Source of the DNA: Nocardioidaceae bacterium
Lineage (GTDB): Bacteria > Actinomycetota > Actinomycetes > Propionibacteriales > Nocardioidaceae
Length of the DNA: 12,956 nucleotides
Direction of reading: 5' to 3'
Assembly: GCA_013813125.1 (NCBI GenBank)
Contig: JACCSH010000325.1
Location: 1-12,956 of the forward strand
Shown here: positions 1-6,272 of the stretch, piece after piece
How the letters are laid out: every line of letters begins with the position of its first letter
Numbering within the stretch: position 1 is the stretch's first letter
Program-made: the position numbers and the translations under genes
The notes under the pieces: model-generated
Told to the model about the DNA's origin: nothing
The model's input: the letters and a program-made list of their open reading frames with translations, nothing else
The model's database searches: none

Positions 1-59
1 GCCGCATCGTCGATGAGCCGCGCGAAGAGTGCTCGCGTGTGCGTGGCAGGGTTAGACAC
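1..59 (-). CDS. 5' end of an unidentified minus-strand gene (truncated by the window edge)
   Basis: Reading the minus strand from a GTG at 59-57 gives 19 open codons, beginning MSNPATHTRALFARLIDDA, then two bases of the next codon at the edge. The start is supported by a TAGGTT box exactly six bases upstream, the same leaderless arrangement seen at two other genes in this window. The sequence resembles the N-terminus of uncharacterised actinobacterial proteins that begin with an Arg-Ala-Leu-(F/Y)-Ala...Asp-Asp-Ala-Ala stretch, but that is from memory and no function can be assigned. It is divergent from hmgA, with about 98 bases between the two starts, so the genes may share regulation. The fragment is too short for certainty. 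Confidence 0.5.
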   Translation of the reverse strand, partial: MSNPATHTRALFARLIDDA

Positions 60-65
60 TCCAGC

Positions 66-71
66 AACCTA
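66..71 (-). promoter_or_regulatory. -10 box of a leaderless promoter for the left-edge gene
   Basis: On the minus strand TAGGTT is followed by six bases (GCTGGA) and then the GTG start at 59. A TAnnnT hexamer six to seven bases before the first base of the start codon is the usual actinobacterial signature of a leaderless mRNA. No convincing -35 hexamer is seen, which is common for such promoters. Confidence 0.45.
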
Positions 72-157
72 CTGCACCCTTTTCGACGCACAGCCATGCT
101 CGCCACCTCGGTAGATGAACGGGTGAGGTCAGGGGCGTCTACTGGAGAGGAAATGCG

Positions 158-1405
158 ATGGCGCACTATCGGTCGGTCGGCTCAGTTCCGCCCAAACGAC
201 ACACCCAACATCGACCCGACGGCGACGGGACACCGCTGGCATTCGAGGAGCTGATGGGGGAGGAGGGCTTCTTCTCGGACTCCTCGTTGCTCTACCACCG
301 CAACCTGCCGTCACGGATCGTTGGGGCGGTTGACTGGCAGGTCGGCGACTTGTCGAGCGTGCCCAACCACCCACTCAAGCCCCTCCACCCCAAGCTGCAC
401 GACCTCTTCGATCCCGAAGACGTGGCGGAGGTGGACGTCGTCACTGGTCGCCGGTTGGTGCTGGCCAATCCGGACGTCCGCATCAGCTACGTCGTGGCCG
501 GTGCGCCGTCGCCGCTGTACCGAAACGGGATCGGCGACGAGTGCCTGTACGTCGAACGAGGGCGCGCTCGGGTCGAGACGATCTTCGGAGGCTTCGACGT
601 GGGGGGAGGAGACTACGTCATCCTCCCTCGCGCGACGACGCATCGGTGGCTGCCCGAGACGAGCGGAGAAGCTCTGAGGGTCTATTGCATCGAAGCCAAC
701 TCGCACATCACTCCGCCCAAGCGCTACCTCTCCAGGTTCGGGCAGCTCCTCGAGCACTCTCCCTACTGTGAACGTGACCTGCGCTGTCCAGAGGGCCCGC
801 TTCTCGCGCCTGACGTGGGAGAAGATCCCTCCGGCTCGACCGACGTCTTCGTCAAGCACCGCGGCAGTGGCCCAGGCGGTGTCGTCGGGACCACCTTCAC
901 CTATCCGTTTCACCCGTTCGACGTCGTGGGCTGGGACGGTTGCCTGTATCCCTACGTCTTCAACATCTGTGACTTTGAGCCTCTCACCGGTCGGGTGCAC
1001 CAGCCACCGCCCGTCCACCAGGTCTTCGAGGCGTACAACTTCGTGGTCTGCAACTTCGTGCCACGCAAGGTCGACTATCACCCCCTGTCCATTCCGGTTC
1101 CCTACTACCACTCCAACGTCGACAGCGACGAGATCATGTTCTATGTCGACGGTGACTACGAGGCCCGCAAGGGCTCTGGAATCGGCAAGGGTTCGATCAC
1201 CGTCCACCCAGGTGGTCACGCGCACGGTCCTCAGAGCGGTGCCTACGAGCGATCCATCGGCGTCGACTACTTCGACGAATTGGCGGTCATGGTCGACACC
1301 TTCCGACCCCTCGAGCTGGGAGAGGCGGGCTTGGCCACCGATGATCGTGCGTATGCCTGGTCGTGGGCGCAGGGTGAGGAGGGACCGGCTGACGGCACCG
1401 GCTGA
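158..1405 (+). CDS. hmgA: Homogentisate 1,2-dioxygenase
   Basis: This 415-residue cytosolic, Fe(II)-dependent cupin-fold enzyme is expected to open the ring of homogentisate to maleylacetoacetate in tyrosine and phenylalanine breakdown. The family signature HPFDVVGWDG is at residues 252-261, with the conserved active-site His at its start. The C-terminal half carries the iron-ligand pattern: His318 in PYYHSN, Glu325 (or Asp324) just after it, and His356 in HAHGP. ATG 158 is chosen because GGAGAGG lies seven bases upstream. Length is close to the bacterial family norm. No other gene of the homogentisate pathway is in the window, so it may stand alone or belong with genes to the left. A perfect 13-base tandem duplication covers the stop codon and may have changed the C-terminus. 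Actinobacterial members are distant from the human enzyme, so the substrate rests on family membership. Confidence 0.88.
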   Translation: MAHYRSVGSVPPKRHTQHRPDGDGTPLAFEELMGEEGFFSDSSLLYHRNLPSRIVGAVDWQVGDLSSVPNHPLKPLHPKLHDLFDPEDVAEVDVVTGRRLVLANPDVRISYVVAGAPSPLYRNGIGDECLYVERGRARVETIFGGFDVGGGDYVILPRATTHRWLPETSGEALRVYCIEANSHITPPKRYLSRFGQLLEHSPYCERDLRCPEGPLLAPDVGEDPSGSTDVFVKHRGSGPGGVVGTTFTYPFHPFDVVGWDGCLYPYVFNICDFEPLTGRVHQPPPVHQVFEAYNFVVCNFVPRKVDYHPLSIPVPYYHSNVDSDEIMFYVDGDYEARKGSGIGKGSITVHPGGHAHGPQSGAYERSIGVDYFDELAVMVDTFRPLELGEAGLATDDRAYAWSWAQGEEGPADGTG

Positions 1406-1409
1406 CGGC
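1384..1409 (+). repeat. Perfect 13-bp tandem duplication across the hmgA stop codon
   Basis: ACCGGCTGACGGC occurs at 1384-1396 and again at 1397-1409. The unit is not a multiple of three. The second copy places TGA in the hmgA frame, whereas in the first copy the same TGA is out of frame. Removing one copy would extend the reading frame by 11 codons to a TGA at 1443-1445. Confidence 0.9.
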
Positions 1410-1429
1410 CGCAGCGTCATTCGGCGTAC

Positions 1430-1442
1430 TAAGGTTTCGGTG
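1430..1442 (+). promoter_or_regulatory. -10 box TAAGGT with start site near 1442 (promoter of the pgsA-like operon)
   Basis: TAAGGT at 1430-1435 is followed by six bases and a GTG at 1442, a geometry that predicts transcription starting on or next to that GTG. It would drive the operon running from the phosphatidyltransferase gene towards ftsR, in which no gap is long enough for an obvious further promoter. No clear -35 is seen. Translation could begin leaderless at 1442 or at the Shine-Dalgarno-preceded GTG at 1487. Confidence 0.5.
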
Positions 1443-1486
1443 TGACGGGGGCAGGGTCGCGAGAAGCCAGCAAACCGGAGGCACGC

Positions 1487-2083
1487 GTGGCCGACGAGCC
1501 GATGGAGCTCACGGACCGCATCCTCACCGTGCCCAACATCTTGAGCATCGCTCGGCTGTTCGGCGTCCCGCTCTTTTTGTGGCTGGTGCTCGTGCCCGAA
1601 GAAGATGGCTGGGCGCTGGTGCTCCTCATGGTCTCGGGCATCACCGACTGGCTCGACGGCATGTTGGCGCGCACGCTGCACCAAGCCTCGAAGCTCGGGC
1701 AGATCCTTGATCCCGTCGCGGACCGCCTCTACATCCTTGCCGTCGTCATCGGGTTGGCGCTGCGCGACATCATCCCCTGGTGGTTGGCGGTGATGCTGCC
1801 GCTGCGAGACATCTTGTTGTTCTCGCTGGTACCCTTCCTGCGCACACGCGGCTACAGCGCACTCCCCGTTCACTTCCTCGGCAAGGCGGCTACGGCTGCG
1901 CTCTTGTACGCCTTCCCGCTGCTGCTCCTCGGCGACGGCGGCGGGCGGCTCGCGACGCTCGCGGACGTCTTGGGCTGGGCGTTCGCCATCTGGGGCACCG
2001 GGCTCTACTGGTGGGCGGGCATTCTCTACGCCTACCAGGTCGCGCAGCTAATGCGGATGCCCAGGAGAGTCGGGCACCAGTGA
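1487..2083 (+). CDS. CDP-alcohol phosphatidyltransferase (cardiolipin synthase / PgsA2 type)
   Basis: An integral membrane enzyme that transfers a phosphatidyl group from CDP-diacylglycerol to an alcohol. The full family signature is present: D54-x2-D57-G58-x2-A61-R62-x8-G71-x3-D75-x3-D79, which binds the metal and the CDP group. Five or six hydrophobic segments surround it. The position matches M. tuberculosis pgsA2 (Rv1822). As I recall, the Streptomyces coelicolor gene in the same neighbourhood (SCO1389) was shown to be a CDP-alcohol-type cardiolipin synthase, so phosphatidylglycerol is a likely acceptor; phosphatidylglycerophosphate synthase is the alternative. GTG 1487 has GGAGG five bases upstream and gives 198 residues beginning close to the conserved TVPNILS region. 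GTG 1442, six bases after a -10 box, would add 15 poorly GC-biased codons. Its stop overlaps the next start (GTGA). Confidence 0.85.
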   Translation: MADEPMELTDRILTVPNILSIARLFGVPLFLWLVLVPEEDGWALVLLMVSGITDWLDGMLARTLHQASKLGQILDPVADRLYILAVVIGLALRDIIPWWLAVMLPLRDILLFSLVPFLRTRGYSALPVHFLGKAATAALLYAFPLLLLGDGGGRLATLADVLGWAFAIWGTGLYWWAGILYAYQVAQLMRMPRRVGHQ

Positions 2084-2934
2084 CCCACCTGCCTGGTGGA
2101 CTTCGCGAGGACGGTCCCGATGCCAGCGAGGCGCCTCACATCGGGCTCCTCACCCAAGTCATGACTCAGACTCTCGACCAGGACTATGCCGCCGTCGCTC
2201 GCCGGCGGGACCCTCAGGTGCCGGACCCGTCACCGCGGTGGCGCATCGGCGCCCTCTCAGTCCTGCTCGTGTTCGGTCTCATGCTCGGTGTCTCCGCGCT
2301 GACGACCGACCAGGAGCAGCCGTTGATAGCGGCCGAGCGAGCTGAGCTGATCGAGCAGATCGAGGCCGGCCAGTCCAAGCTCGCTGACCAGCAGCAGCAG
2401 TTGGCCGCGTTGAGCGACGAGGTTGCCCGGATGCAGTCGCGATTGGCGGCGGAGCTGACCGACGACCGATTGCTGTCCAACCGGTTGACCGCCCTGGGCG
2501 TTGCCGCAGGCACGATCGGCGTGACCGGGCCAGGTGTGGTGGTCACAGTGGATGACGCCAGGTACACCGGTGAGGAATCCGGAGGTGTCGTCCTGGACAC
2601 CGACCTGCAACTGCTCGTCAACGGGTTGTGGGAGGCCGGCGCCGAGGCGGTGTCGATCGACGACCACCGCCTCACCAGCTTGACCTCGATTCGTCTCGCG
2701 GGCGAGGCGATCACCGTCGACTATCGATCGCTGGCGCCGCCCTACGTCATCGAGGCGACCGGCGATCCTGACACGATGCCGGCCCGACTGCTCGAGACTC
2801 GCGGTGGTCAGTTCTGGCTCGACCTGAAGACCAACTACGGAGTCCAGTTCGAGATCGTCGCCAAGTCCCAGGTGAGCATCCCCGCAGACCTCCGCGACCA
2901 CCTGCTGTACGCCGCGCCGAGGAGGGCGACATGA
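2080..2934 (+). CDS. DUF881 membrane-anchored protein (first copy)
   Basis: A 284-residue protein of the DUF881 (YlxW/YlxX-like) family, equivalent in position to Rv1823. Its biochemical role is unknown. It has a cytoplasmic N-terminus of about 54 residues, one transmembrane helix (about 55-75), a heptad-like coiled coil rich in Glu, Gln and Leu (about 83-125), then the extracytoplasmic DUF881 domain with IGVTGPGVVVTVDD and LLVNGLWEAGAEAVSI motifs. GTG 2080 overlaps the preceding stop as GTGA and keeps the cytoplasmic LLTQVMTQTLDQDY stretch, which resembles the conserved N-terminus of actinobacterial homologues. ATG 2161 would cut into that stretch. The frame stays open far upstream over the preceding gene, but that part is not real. 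It overlaps sbp by ATGA, which implies translational coupling. Confidence 0.8.
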   Translation: MTHLPGGLREDGPDASEAPHIGLLTQVMTQTLDQDYAAVARRRDPQVPDPSPRWRIGALSVLLVFGLMLGVSALTTDQEQPLIAAERAELIEQIEAGQSKLADQQQQLAALSDEVARMQSRLAAELTDDRLLSNRLTALGVAAGTIGVTGPGVVVTVDDARYTGEESGGVVLDTDLQLLVNGLWEAGAEAVSIDDHRLTSLTSIRLAGEAITVDYRSLAPPYVIEATGDPDTMPARLLETRGGQFWLDLKTNYGVQFEIVAKSQVSIPADLRDHLLYAAPRRAT

Positions 2935-3263
2935 TCGCCGCCTTCGGGCTGGCGTTGGGGGTGCTCGCTGGGTTGTTGATGGAACCGTCGATTCCGGAGG
3001 CGCTCGCCCCCTACCTGCCAATAGCTGTGGTGGCCGCTATGGATGCGGTGTTCGGAGGTCTGCGCGCACACCTCGACGGAGTCTTCGACGACAAGGTCTT
3101 CGTCATCTCCTTTGTCTCGAACGTGCTGATCGCGGCAACGATCGTCTATCTCGGTGACCAGCTCGGCGTCGGTGGACAATTGTCGACGGGGGTGATCGTC
3201 GTGCTGGGCATCCGCATCTTCTCCAATGTCGCTGCGATCCGCAGGCACGTCTTCCATGCCTGA
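2931..3263 (+). CDS. sbp: Small basic family membrane protein Sbp (DUF1290)
   Basis: A 110-residue integral membrane protein of the DUF1290 'small basic protein' family, equivalent to Rv1824 by position. Three to four hydrophobic segments are visible: about residues 2-17, 28-44, 57-76 and 83-100. Between them lies the characteristic AAMDAVFGGLRAHLDGVFDDKVF stretch, split here around residues 35-57, and the chain ends in a basic tail (RRHVFHA). The molecular role is not known. In Bacillus subtilis sbp lies beside the DUF881 genes ylxW and ylxX and immediately before ftsA-ftsZ. ATG 2931 overlaps the upstream stop (ATGA), and the 3' end overlaps the start of the second DUF881 gene, so the three proteins are probably made together. 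Confidence 0.88.
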   Translation: MIAAFGLALGVLAGLLMEPSIPEALAPYLPIAVVAAMDAVFGGLRAHLDGVFDDKVFVISFVSNVLIAATIVYLGDQLGVGGQLSTGVIVVLGIRIFSNVAAIRRHVFHA

Positions 3264-3978
3264 GCCCCCGACTTCACCCCCCGAAGGTTCGACCAAGCGG
3301 TCGCTCAGGAGCCAGTTGATCGTGGGCCTCTTGCTGGCCGTGCTCGGCTTTGCCGCGGTCGCGCAGATGCGACTCACACGGGACGACAGCGACTACAGCG
3401 GCCAGCGCCGCGAGGTGCTCATCGAGCTGCTGGACTCGCTGTTTTCGGCAGCAGAGCGGACTTTGGGCCAGGTCGACGAGCTCGAACGAACCCGCGACGA
3501 GCTGCTCTCCAGCTCCGAGCGACGCCAGATCGCAATCGACGAGGCCGAAAGCCGGTTGCAGGTGCTCGAGGTCCTCACCGGCACTGTCGCTGCGACGGGT
3601 CCCGGTGTCACGATCACCATCACCGACCCTGAGGATTCGGTGGCCGCCGCGAGTCTGCTCAACGGGATAGAGGAGTTGCGAGATGCCGGCGCAGAGGCAA
3701 TCGAGATCAACGACACGGTTCGTGTCGTCGCCTCCACCTTCTTTACCGAGCAAGACGGTGAGGTGCTGATCGACGGTGTCGCGGTGCGGCCGCCGTACCT
3801 CATCGACGCGATCGGATCCTCTCACACACTCAGCGAAGCCGTGATCTTCCCCGGCGGCCTGGCCGATGAGATCGAGCGGCTCGGCGGAACGGTTTCGGTC
3901 GAAGAGGCCAACCTGGTCGAGGTGGGGTCGTTGCATTCGATCGATACGCCTGAGTACTCTCAGCCGACCGAGGGCTGA
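3256..3978 (+). CDS. DUF881 membrane-anchored protein (second copy)
   Basis: A 240-residue paralogue of the DUF881 protein encoded just before sbp, equivalent to Rv1825 by position. A short Pro/Ser-rich cytoplasmic tail is followed by one transmembrane helix (about 19-38), a charged coiled coil (about 48-105), and a DUF881 domain with VAATGPGVTITITD and LLNGIEELRDAGAEAIEIND motifs matching those of the first copy. ATG 3256 lies inside the end of sbp (8-base overlap) and is chosen over ATG 3226, which has no ribosome site and would add ten residues. The two DUF881 proteins flanking Sbp suggest a heteromeric membrane complex with coiled-coil stalks outside the cell; this is inference. Function is unknown. 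Confidence 0.8.
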   Translation: MPEPPTSPPEGSTKRSLRSQLIVGLLLAVLGFAAVAQMRLTRDDSDYSGQRREVLIELLDSLFSAAERTLGQVDELERTRDELLSSSERRQIAIDEAESRLQVLEVLTGTVAATGPGVTITITDPEDSVAAASLLNGIEELRDAGAEAIEINDTVRVVASTFFTEQDGEVLIDGVAVRPPYLIDAIGSSHTLSEAVIFPGGLADEIERLGGTVSVEEANLVEVGSLHSIDTPEYSQPTEG

Positions 3979-3997
3979 CCCGAGCGAGGAGCTGGCT

Positions 3998-4381
3998 GTG
4001 ATCCCAACAGATGTCAGATACACGCGTGAGCACGAGTGGGTGAAGGAGGTGTCCGAGGGAACGCTCCGGGTTGGCATCACAGACTTCGCCCAAGAGGCTT
4101 TGGGCGACATTGTCTACGTCGACCTTCCCGAGGTCGGCGAAGCGGTCGAGGCCGGTTCCTCCATGGGCGAGCTCGAGTCAACCAAGAGTGTGAGTGACCT
4201 TTACGCGCCGGTCACTGGCACGGTGACCGCCCGCAACGAGAAACTGCAGTCGGCACCTGAGCTGTGCAACACCGATGCCTATGGCGAGGGATGGATCGTT
4301 GAGATCGCTCCGGCCGACGATGCCGAGCTGCAGGGACTCCTGAGCGCGCAGGACTACGAGGCCACGATAACCTCAAGCTAG
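3998..4381 (+). CDS. gcvH: Glycine cleavage system H protein
   Basis: A 127-residue lipoyl carrier protein. Its lipoyl arm takes the aminomethyl group from the P protein (GcvP, encoded further along in this window) and shuttles it to the T and L proteins. The lipoylated lysine is K63 in the ELESTKSVSD motif; the N-terminal RYTREHEW and the GDIVYVDLPEVG stretches are typical of the family, and length is normal. GTG 3998 has GAGGAG six bases upstream; ORF extension further left only overlaps the DUF881 gene. It sits 19 bases after the DUF881 stop and so is read from the upstream operon rather than from the glycine riboswitch promoter. No gcvT is in the window. The gcvH-FHA order matches Rv1826-Rv1827 (garA). 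Confidence 0.95.
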   Translation: MIPTDVRYTREHEWVKEVSEGTLRVGITDFAQEALGDIVYVDLPEVGEAVEAGSSMGELESTKSVSDLYAPVTGTVTARNEKLQSAPELCNTDAYGEGWIVEIAPADDAELQGLLSAQDYEATITSS

Positions 4382-4436
4382 TAGATCATGGCCACACACC
4401 AACAACCGGCGCGGTCGTTCGCGCGAGGAGGTCTTG

Positions 4437-4940
4437 ATGCCGTTCTGTACCGAGTGTGGCCACCACAATCCCGACGGCGCGAGGTTCTGTGCGCAGTGTG
4501 GGCACCGCCTGGTCGCCACCGAGCAAACGAACGTCGAATCCACCTCGACGATCCGGTTCGGTGCACCCGACCGGGCCGAACTTGAAGCCGAGAGCCAGCT
4601 GTCTCCGGCAGAAGAAGCCGCCGTCGAAGCTCTGCCCGCCGGCAGCGCGCTGCTCGTTGTGCAGCGTGGTCCGAGCGCGGGCAGCCGATTCCTGCTCGAC
4701 ACCGATGAGGTCTCTGCCGGGCGGCACCCTGACAGTGAGATCTTCCTTGATGACGTCACGGTGAGCCGGCGGCACGCGGTGTTCCGGCGCACGGCTGACG
4801 GCTACGTGGTGGCAGACGTGGGCAGCCTGAACGGAACATATGTCAACCGTGACCGCATCGACGAGGTGCTCCTGTCGGGAGGTGACGAGGTGCAGATCGG
4901 CAAGTACCGCCTGGTCTACTTCGACAGCTCCCGCGGCTAA
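4437..4940 (+). CDS. garA: GarA/OdhI-like FHA protein with N-terminal zinc ribbon
   Basis: A 167-residue cytosolic protein. Residues 1-22 form a zinc ribbon (C4-x2-C7 and C18-x2-C21). Then comes a Ser/Thr kinase phospho-site motif ESTSTIRF (34-41) resembling the ETTSVFR motif of GarA and OdhI, a flexible linker, and an FHA domain (about 72-162) with GRHPDSEIFLDD, S110-R-R-H113 and SLNGTYVN as phosphothreonine-binding features. GarA and OdhI inhibit 2-oxoglutarate dehydrogenase and, in mycobacteria, also act on glutamate enzymes; PknB/PknG-type kinases switch them off. Position after gcvH and before ftsR matches Rv1827. The zinc ribbon is not present in M. tuberculosis GarA. ATG 4437 has GAGGAGG five bases upstream; the TTG three bases earlier is too close. 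A 5-bp GC-only hairpin (4409-4424) sits just before the ribosome site. Confidence 0.82.
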   Translation: MPFCTECGHHNPDGARFCAQCGHRLVATEQTNVESTSTIRFGAPDRAELEAESQLSPAEEAAVEALPAGSALLVVQRGPSAGSRFLLDTDEVSAGRHPDSEIFLDDVTVSRRHAVFRRTADGYVVADVGSLNGTYVNRDRIDEVLLSGGDEVQIGKYRLVYFDSSRG

Positions 4941-4946
4941 CCACCA

Positions 4947-5690
4947 GTGGCCTCGATCCCGGTCTCTGGGCCGAGCTCGCGACGCCGGATAAGCATCGGT
5001 TCAGTGCTCGCCGAGCTGCGCGCCGACTTTCCCGACATCACGATCTCCAAGATCCGCTTCCTAGAGACGTCTGGGTTGGTCCTACCCGAGCGCACCAGCA
5101 CCGGCTACCGGAAGTTCTCCAGCGAGGACGTAGAACGGCTGCGCTACATCCTGACGGCGCAGCGCGACCATTACCTGCCGCTCAAGGTCATCAAGGAGCA
5201 CCTCGACGTGCTGGCGCGGGGACTCCAGCCGCCCGCGGCACCGGGTGAGCCCGCACGGGCCCCAACCCTGCAGCCGTCCGATGACTTCCGCCTCGAGTCG
5301 CAGTCCGGCGACACGATGGCAGAGCTTCGTATGTCGGCGCAGGAGCTCGCCGCCAACGCCGACCTCACTGAGCTACAGATCCACGAACTGGTCACATTCG
5401 GCATCCTGTCACCTTGTTCCGGCACCGAATACTTCGACGCACAAGCCCTAGCGGTAGCGCAGACGGTCAGCCAGCTGACCGGCTTTGGTCTCGAGCCCCG
5501 GCACCTTCGTGTCTTCAAAACAGCTGCGGAGCGCGAGGTGAACCTGATCGACCAGCTCGTGACCCCGATCGCTCGACAGCGTGGCGGGCAGGGCCGAGAA
5601 CGGGCGATGCAGGCGACCGCGGCGCTCGAGACCTTGGCGCTGCAGCTGCACGGGGCACTCGTGCGCGCCGCGCTTCGCAAGGAAGGCTGA
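4947..5690 (+). CDS. ftsR: MerR-family regulator FtsR
   Basis: A 247-residue DNA-binding regulator. The N-terminal winged helix-turn-helix (about 15-92) has SIGSVLAELRADFPD, SKIRFLETSGL and TGYRKFSSEDVERLRYI, matching Rv1828 and Corynebacterium FtsR, which activates ftsZ transcription. A Pro/Ala-rich linker (about 93-125) leads to a C-terminal region (about 126-240). Its first part repeats the same pattern: an N-terminal helix, LQIHELVTFGIL, a Tyr-Phe wing, and a third helix. This suggests a second MerR-like winged helix. GTG 4947 is six bases after the FHA stop with no clear Shine-Dalgarno, so it probably relies on coupling; the next GTG would lose part of the first helix. Target promoters are not visible here, although the palindromes at 6252-6354 are candidates. 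Confidence 0.88.
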   Translation: MASIPVSGPSSRRRISIGSVLAELRADFPDITISKIRFLETSGLVLPERTSTGYRKFSSEDVERLRYILTAQRDHYLPLKVIKEHLDVLARGLQPPAAPGEPARAPTLQPSDDFRLESQSGDTMAELRMSAQELAANADLTELQIHELVTFGILSPCSGTEYFDAQALAVAQTVSQLTGFGLEPRHLRVFKTAAEREVNLIDQLVTPIARQRGGQGRERAMQATAALETLALQLHGALVRAALRKEG

Positions 5691-5719
5691 GCGCATCCAA
5701 CTACCGGCTCGCTGAGGGG

Positions 5720-5732
5720 TAGGCTGGGATCG
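5720..5732 (+). promoter_or_regulatory. -10 box TAGGCT for a leaderless bifunctional-nuclease mRNA
   Basis: TAGGCT at 5720-5725 is followed by six bases and the GTG start at 5732. No Shine-Dalgarno precedes this GTG at the right distance (only GGGAT immediately upstream), so leaderless initiation explains the start well. The same spacing occurs at 1430 and, on the minus strand, at 71-59. Confidence 0.55.
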
Positions 5733-6223
5733 TGCGTGAGGTTGATGTCGTGGGAGTTCGCGTTGAGATGCCGTCCAATCAGCCCATCGTGCTGTTGCGC
5801 GAGTCGGCCGGAGACCGTTACCTGCCTATCTGGGTCGGGGCCGTTGAGGCGACGGCGATCGCCTTCGCCCAGCAGGGGGTCGTGCCACCTCGCCCGTTGA
5901 CGCACGACCTGCTCAAGGACGTGCTGCAGGCGACAGGGCATGAACTGGCCGAGGTGCAGATCACCGAAGTCAAAGACGGCGTGTTCTACGCGAATCTGGT
6001 GCTGGGGGACGGCATCGAGGTGAGCGCCCGCCCATCCGACTCCATTGCCTTGGCGCTGCGCACCGGCAGCCGCATCGTTTGCAGCGACCAGGTCTTGGAC
6101 GAAGCCGGCCTGGCGGTGCCGGACGAACAAGAAGAGGAAGTGGAGAAGTTCCGGGAATTCCTCGACCAGATCAACCCCGAGGACTTCGACGCCGAAGAAG
6201 GCCCACGCCGCCGCGACTCCTGA
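5732..6223 (+). CDS. Bifunctional nuclease family protein (BFN / DUF151)
   Basis: A 163-residue cytosolic protein, equivalent to Rv1829. The BFN/DUF151 domain spans about residues 3-130: GVRVEMPSNQPIVLLRE at the start, LPIWVGAVEATAIA, then RPLTHDLLKDVL, and the signature SARPSDSIALALR at 98-110. The tail is acidic (about 130-158) and ends in Arg residues. Plant and a few bacterial members have been reported to cut DNA and RNA; the role in actinobacteria is not settled, and no classical nuclease motif can be pointed to here. It lies between two MerR regulators of division genes, an arrangement conserved in M. tuberculosis. The 41-base gap upstream holds its own -10 box, so it can be expressed apart from the operon before it. 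Confidence 0.88.
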   Translation: MREVDVVGVRVEMPSNQPIVLLRESAGDRYLPIWVGAVEATAIAFAQQGVVPPRPLTHDLLKDVLQATGHELAEVQITEVKDGVFYANLVLGDGIEVSARPSDSIALALRTGSRIVCSDQVLDEAGLAVPDEQEEEVEKFREFLDQINPEDFDAEEGPRRRDS

Positions 6224-6251
6224 GCTATTCAGGGTGAACTCTCGATCTCAA

Positions 6252-6266
6252 CCTCTAGTTTAGGCT
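6252..6266 (+). promoter_or_regulatory. Possible MerR operator overlapping a -10 box
   Basis: CCTCTA-G-TTTAGG (6252-6264) is an imperfect dyad of the kind MerR-family proteins bind. It overlaps TAGGCT (6261-6266), identical to the -10 box of the upstream nuclease gene. Both neighbours of the nuclease gene encode MerR regulators, so autoregulation of the second one, or control by FtsR, is plausible. This is pattern recognition only. Confidence 0.3.
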
Positions 6267-6272
6267 TCCGAC

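Noticed and set aside
311..1873. A 520-codon open frame on the minus strand opposite hmgA and the phosphatidyltransferase
   Set aside because: It is antisense to two well-supported genes, crosses both of them, has low-complexity composition (Arg, Asp, Gln, Val rich) and no family motif. Such frames are common in high-GC DNA.
1780..2079. Upstream extension of the first DUF881 frame over the phosphatidyltransferase gene
   Set aside because: It lies wholly inside a real gene in another frame, and the GTG at 2080 gives a sensible N-terminus with a start/stop overlap.
4409..4424. GCGCG/CGCGC hairpin between gcvH and garA
   Set aside because: Five base pairs of alternating G and C arise easily by chance at this GC content, there is no U-tract, and it adjoins a normal ribosome site. 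I would not call it a terminator or attenuator.
5691..5731. Possible terminator after ftsR
   Set aside because: Only 4-bp stems (GAGC/GCTC) can be drawn and no T-run follows. The gap is better explained by the nuclease promoter.
5171..6130. Minus-strand frame of 319 codons across ftsR and the nuclease gene
   Set aside because: It is a shadow of two confident plus-strand genes, with no recognisable domain.
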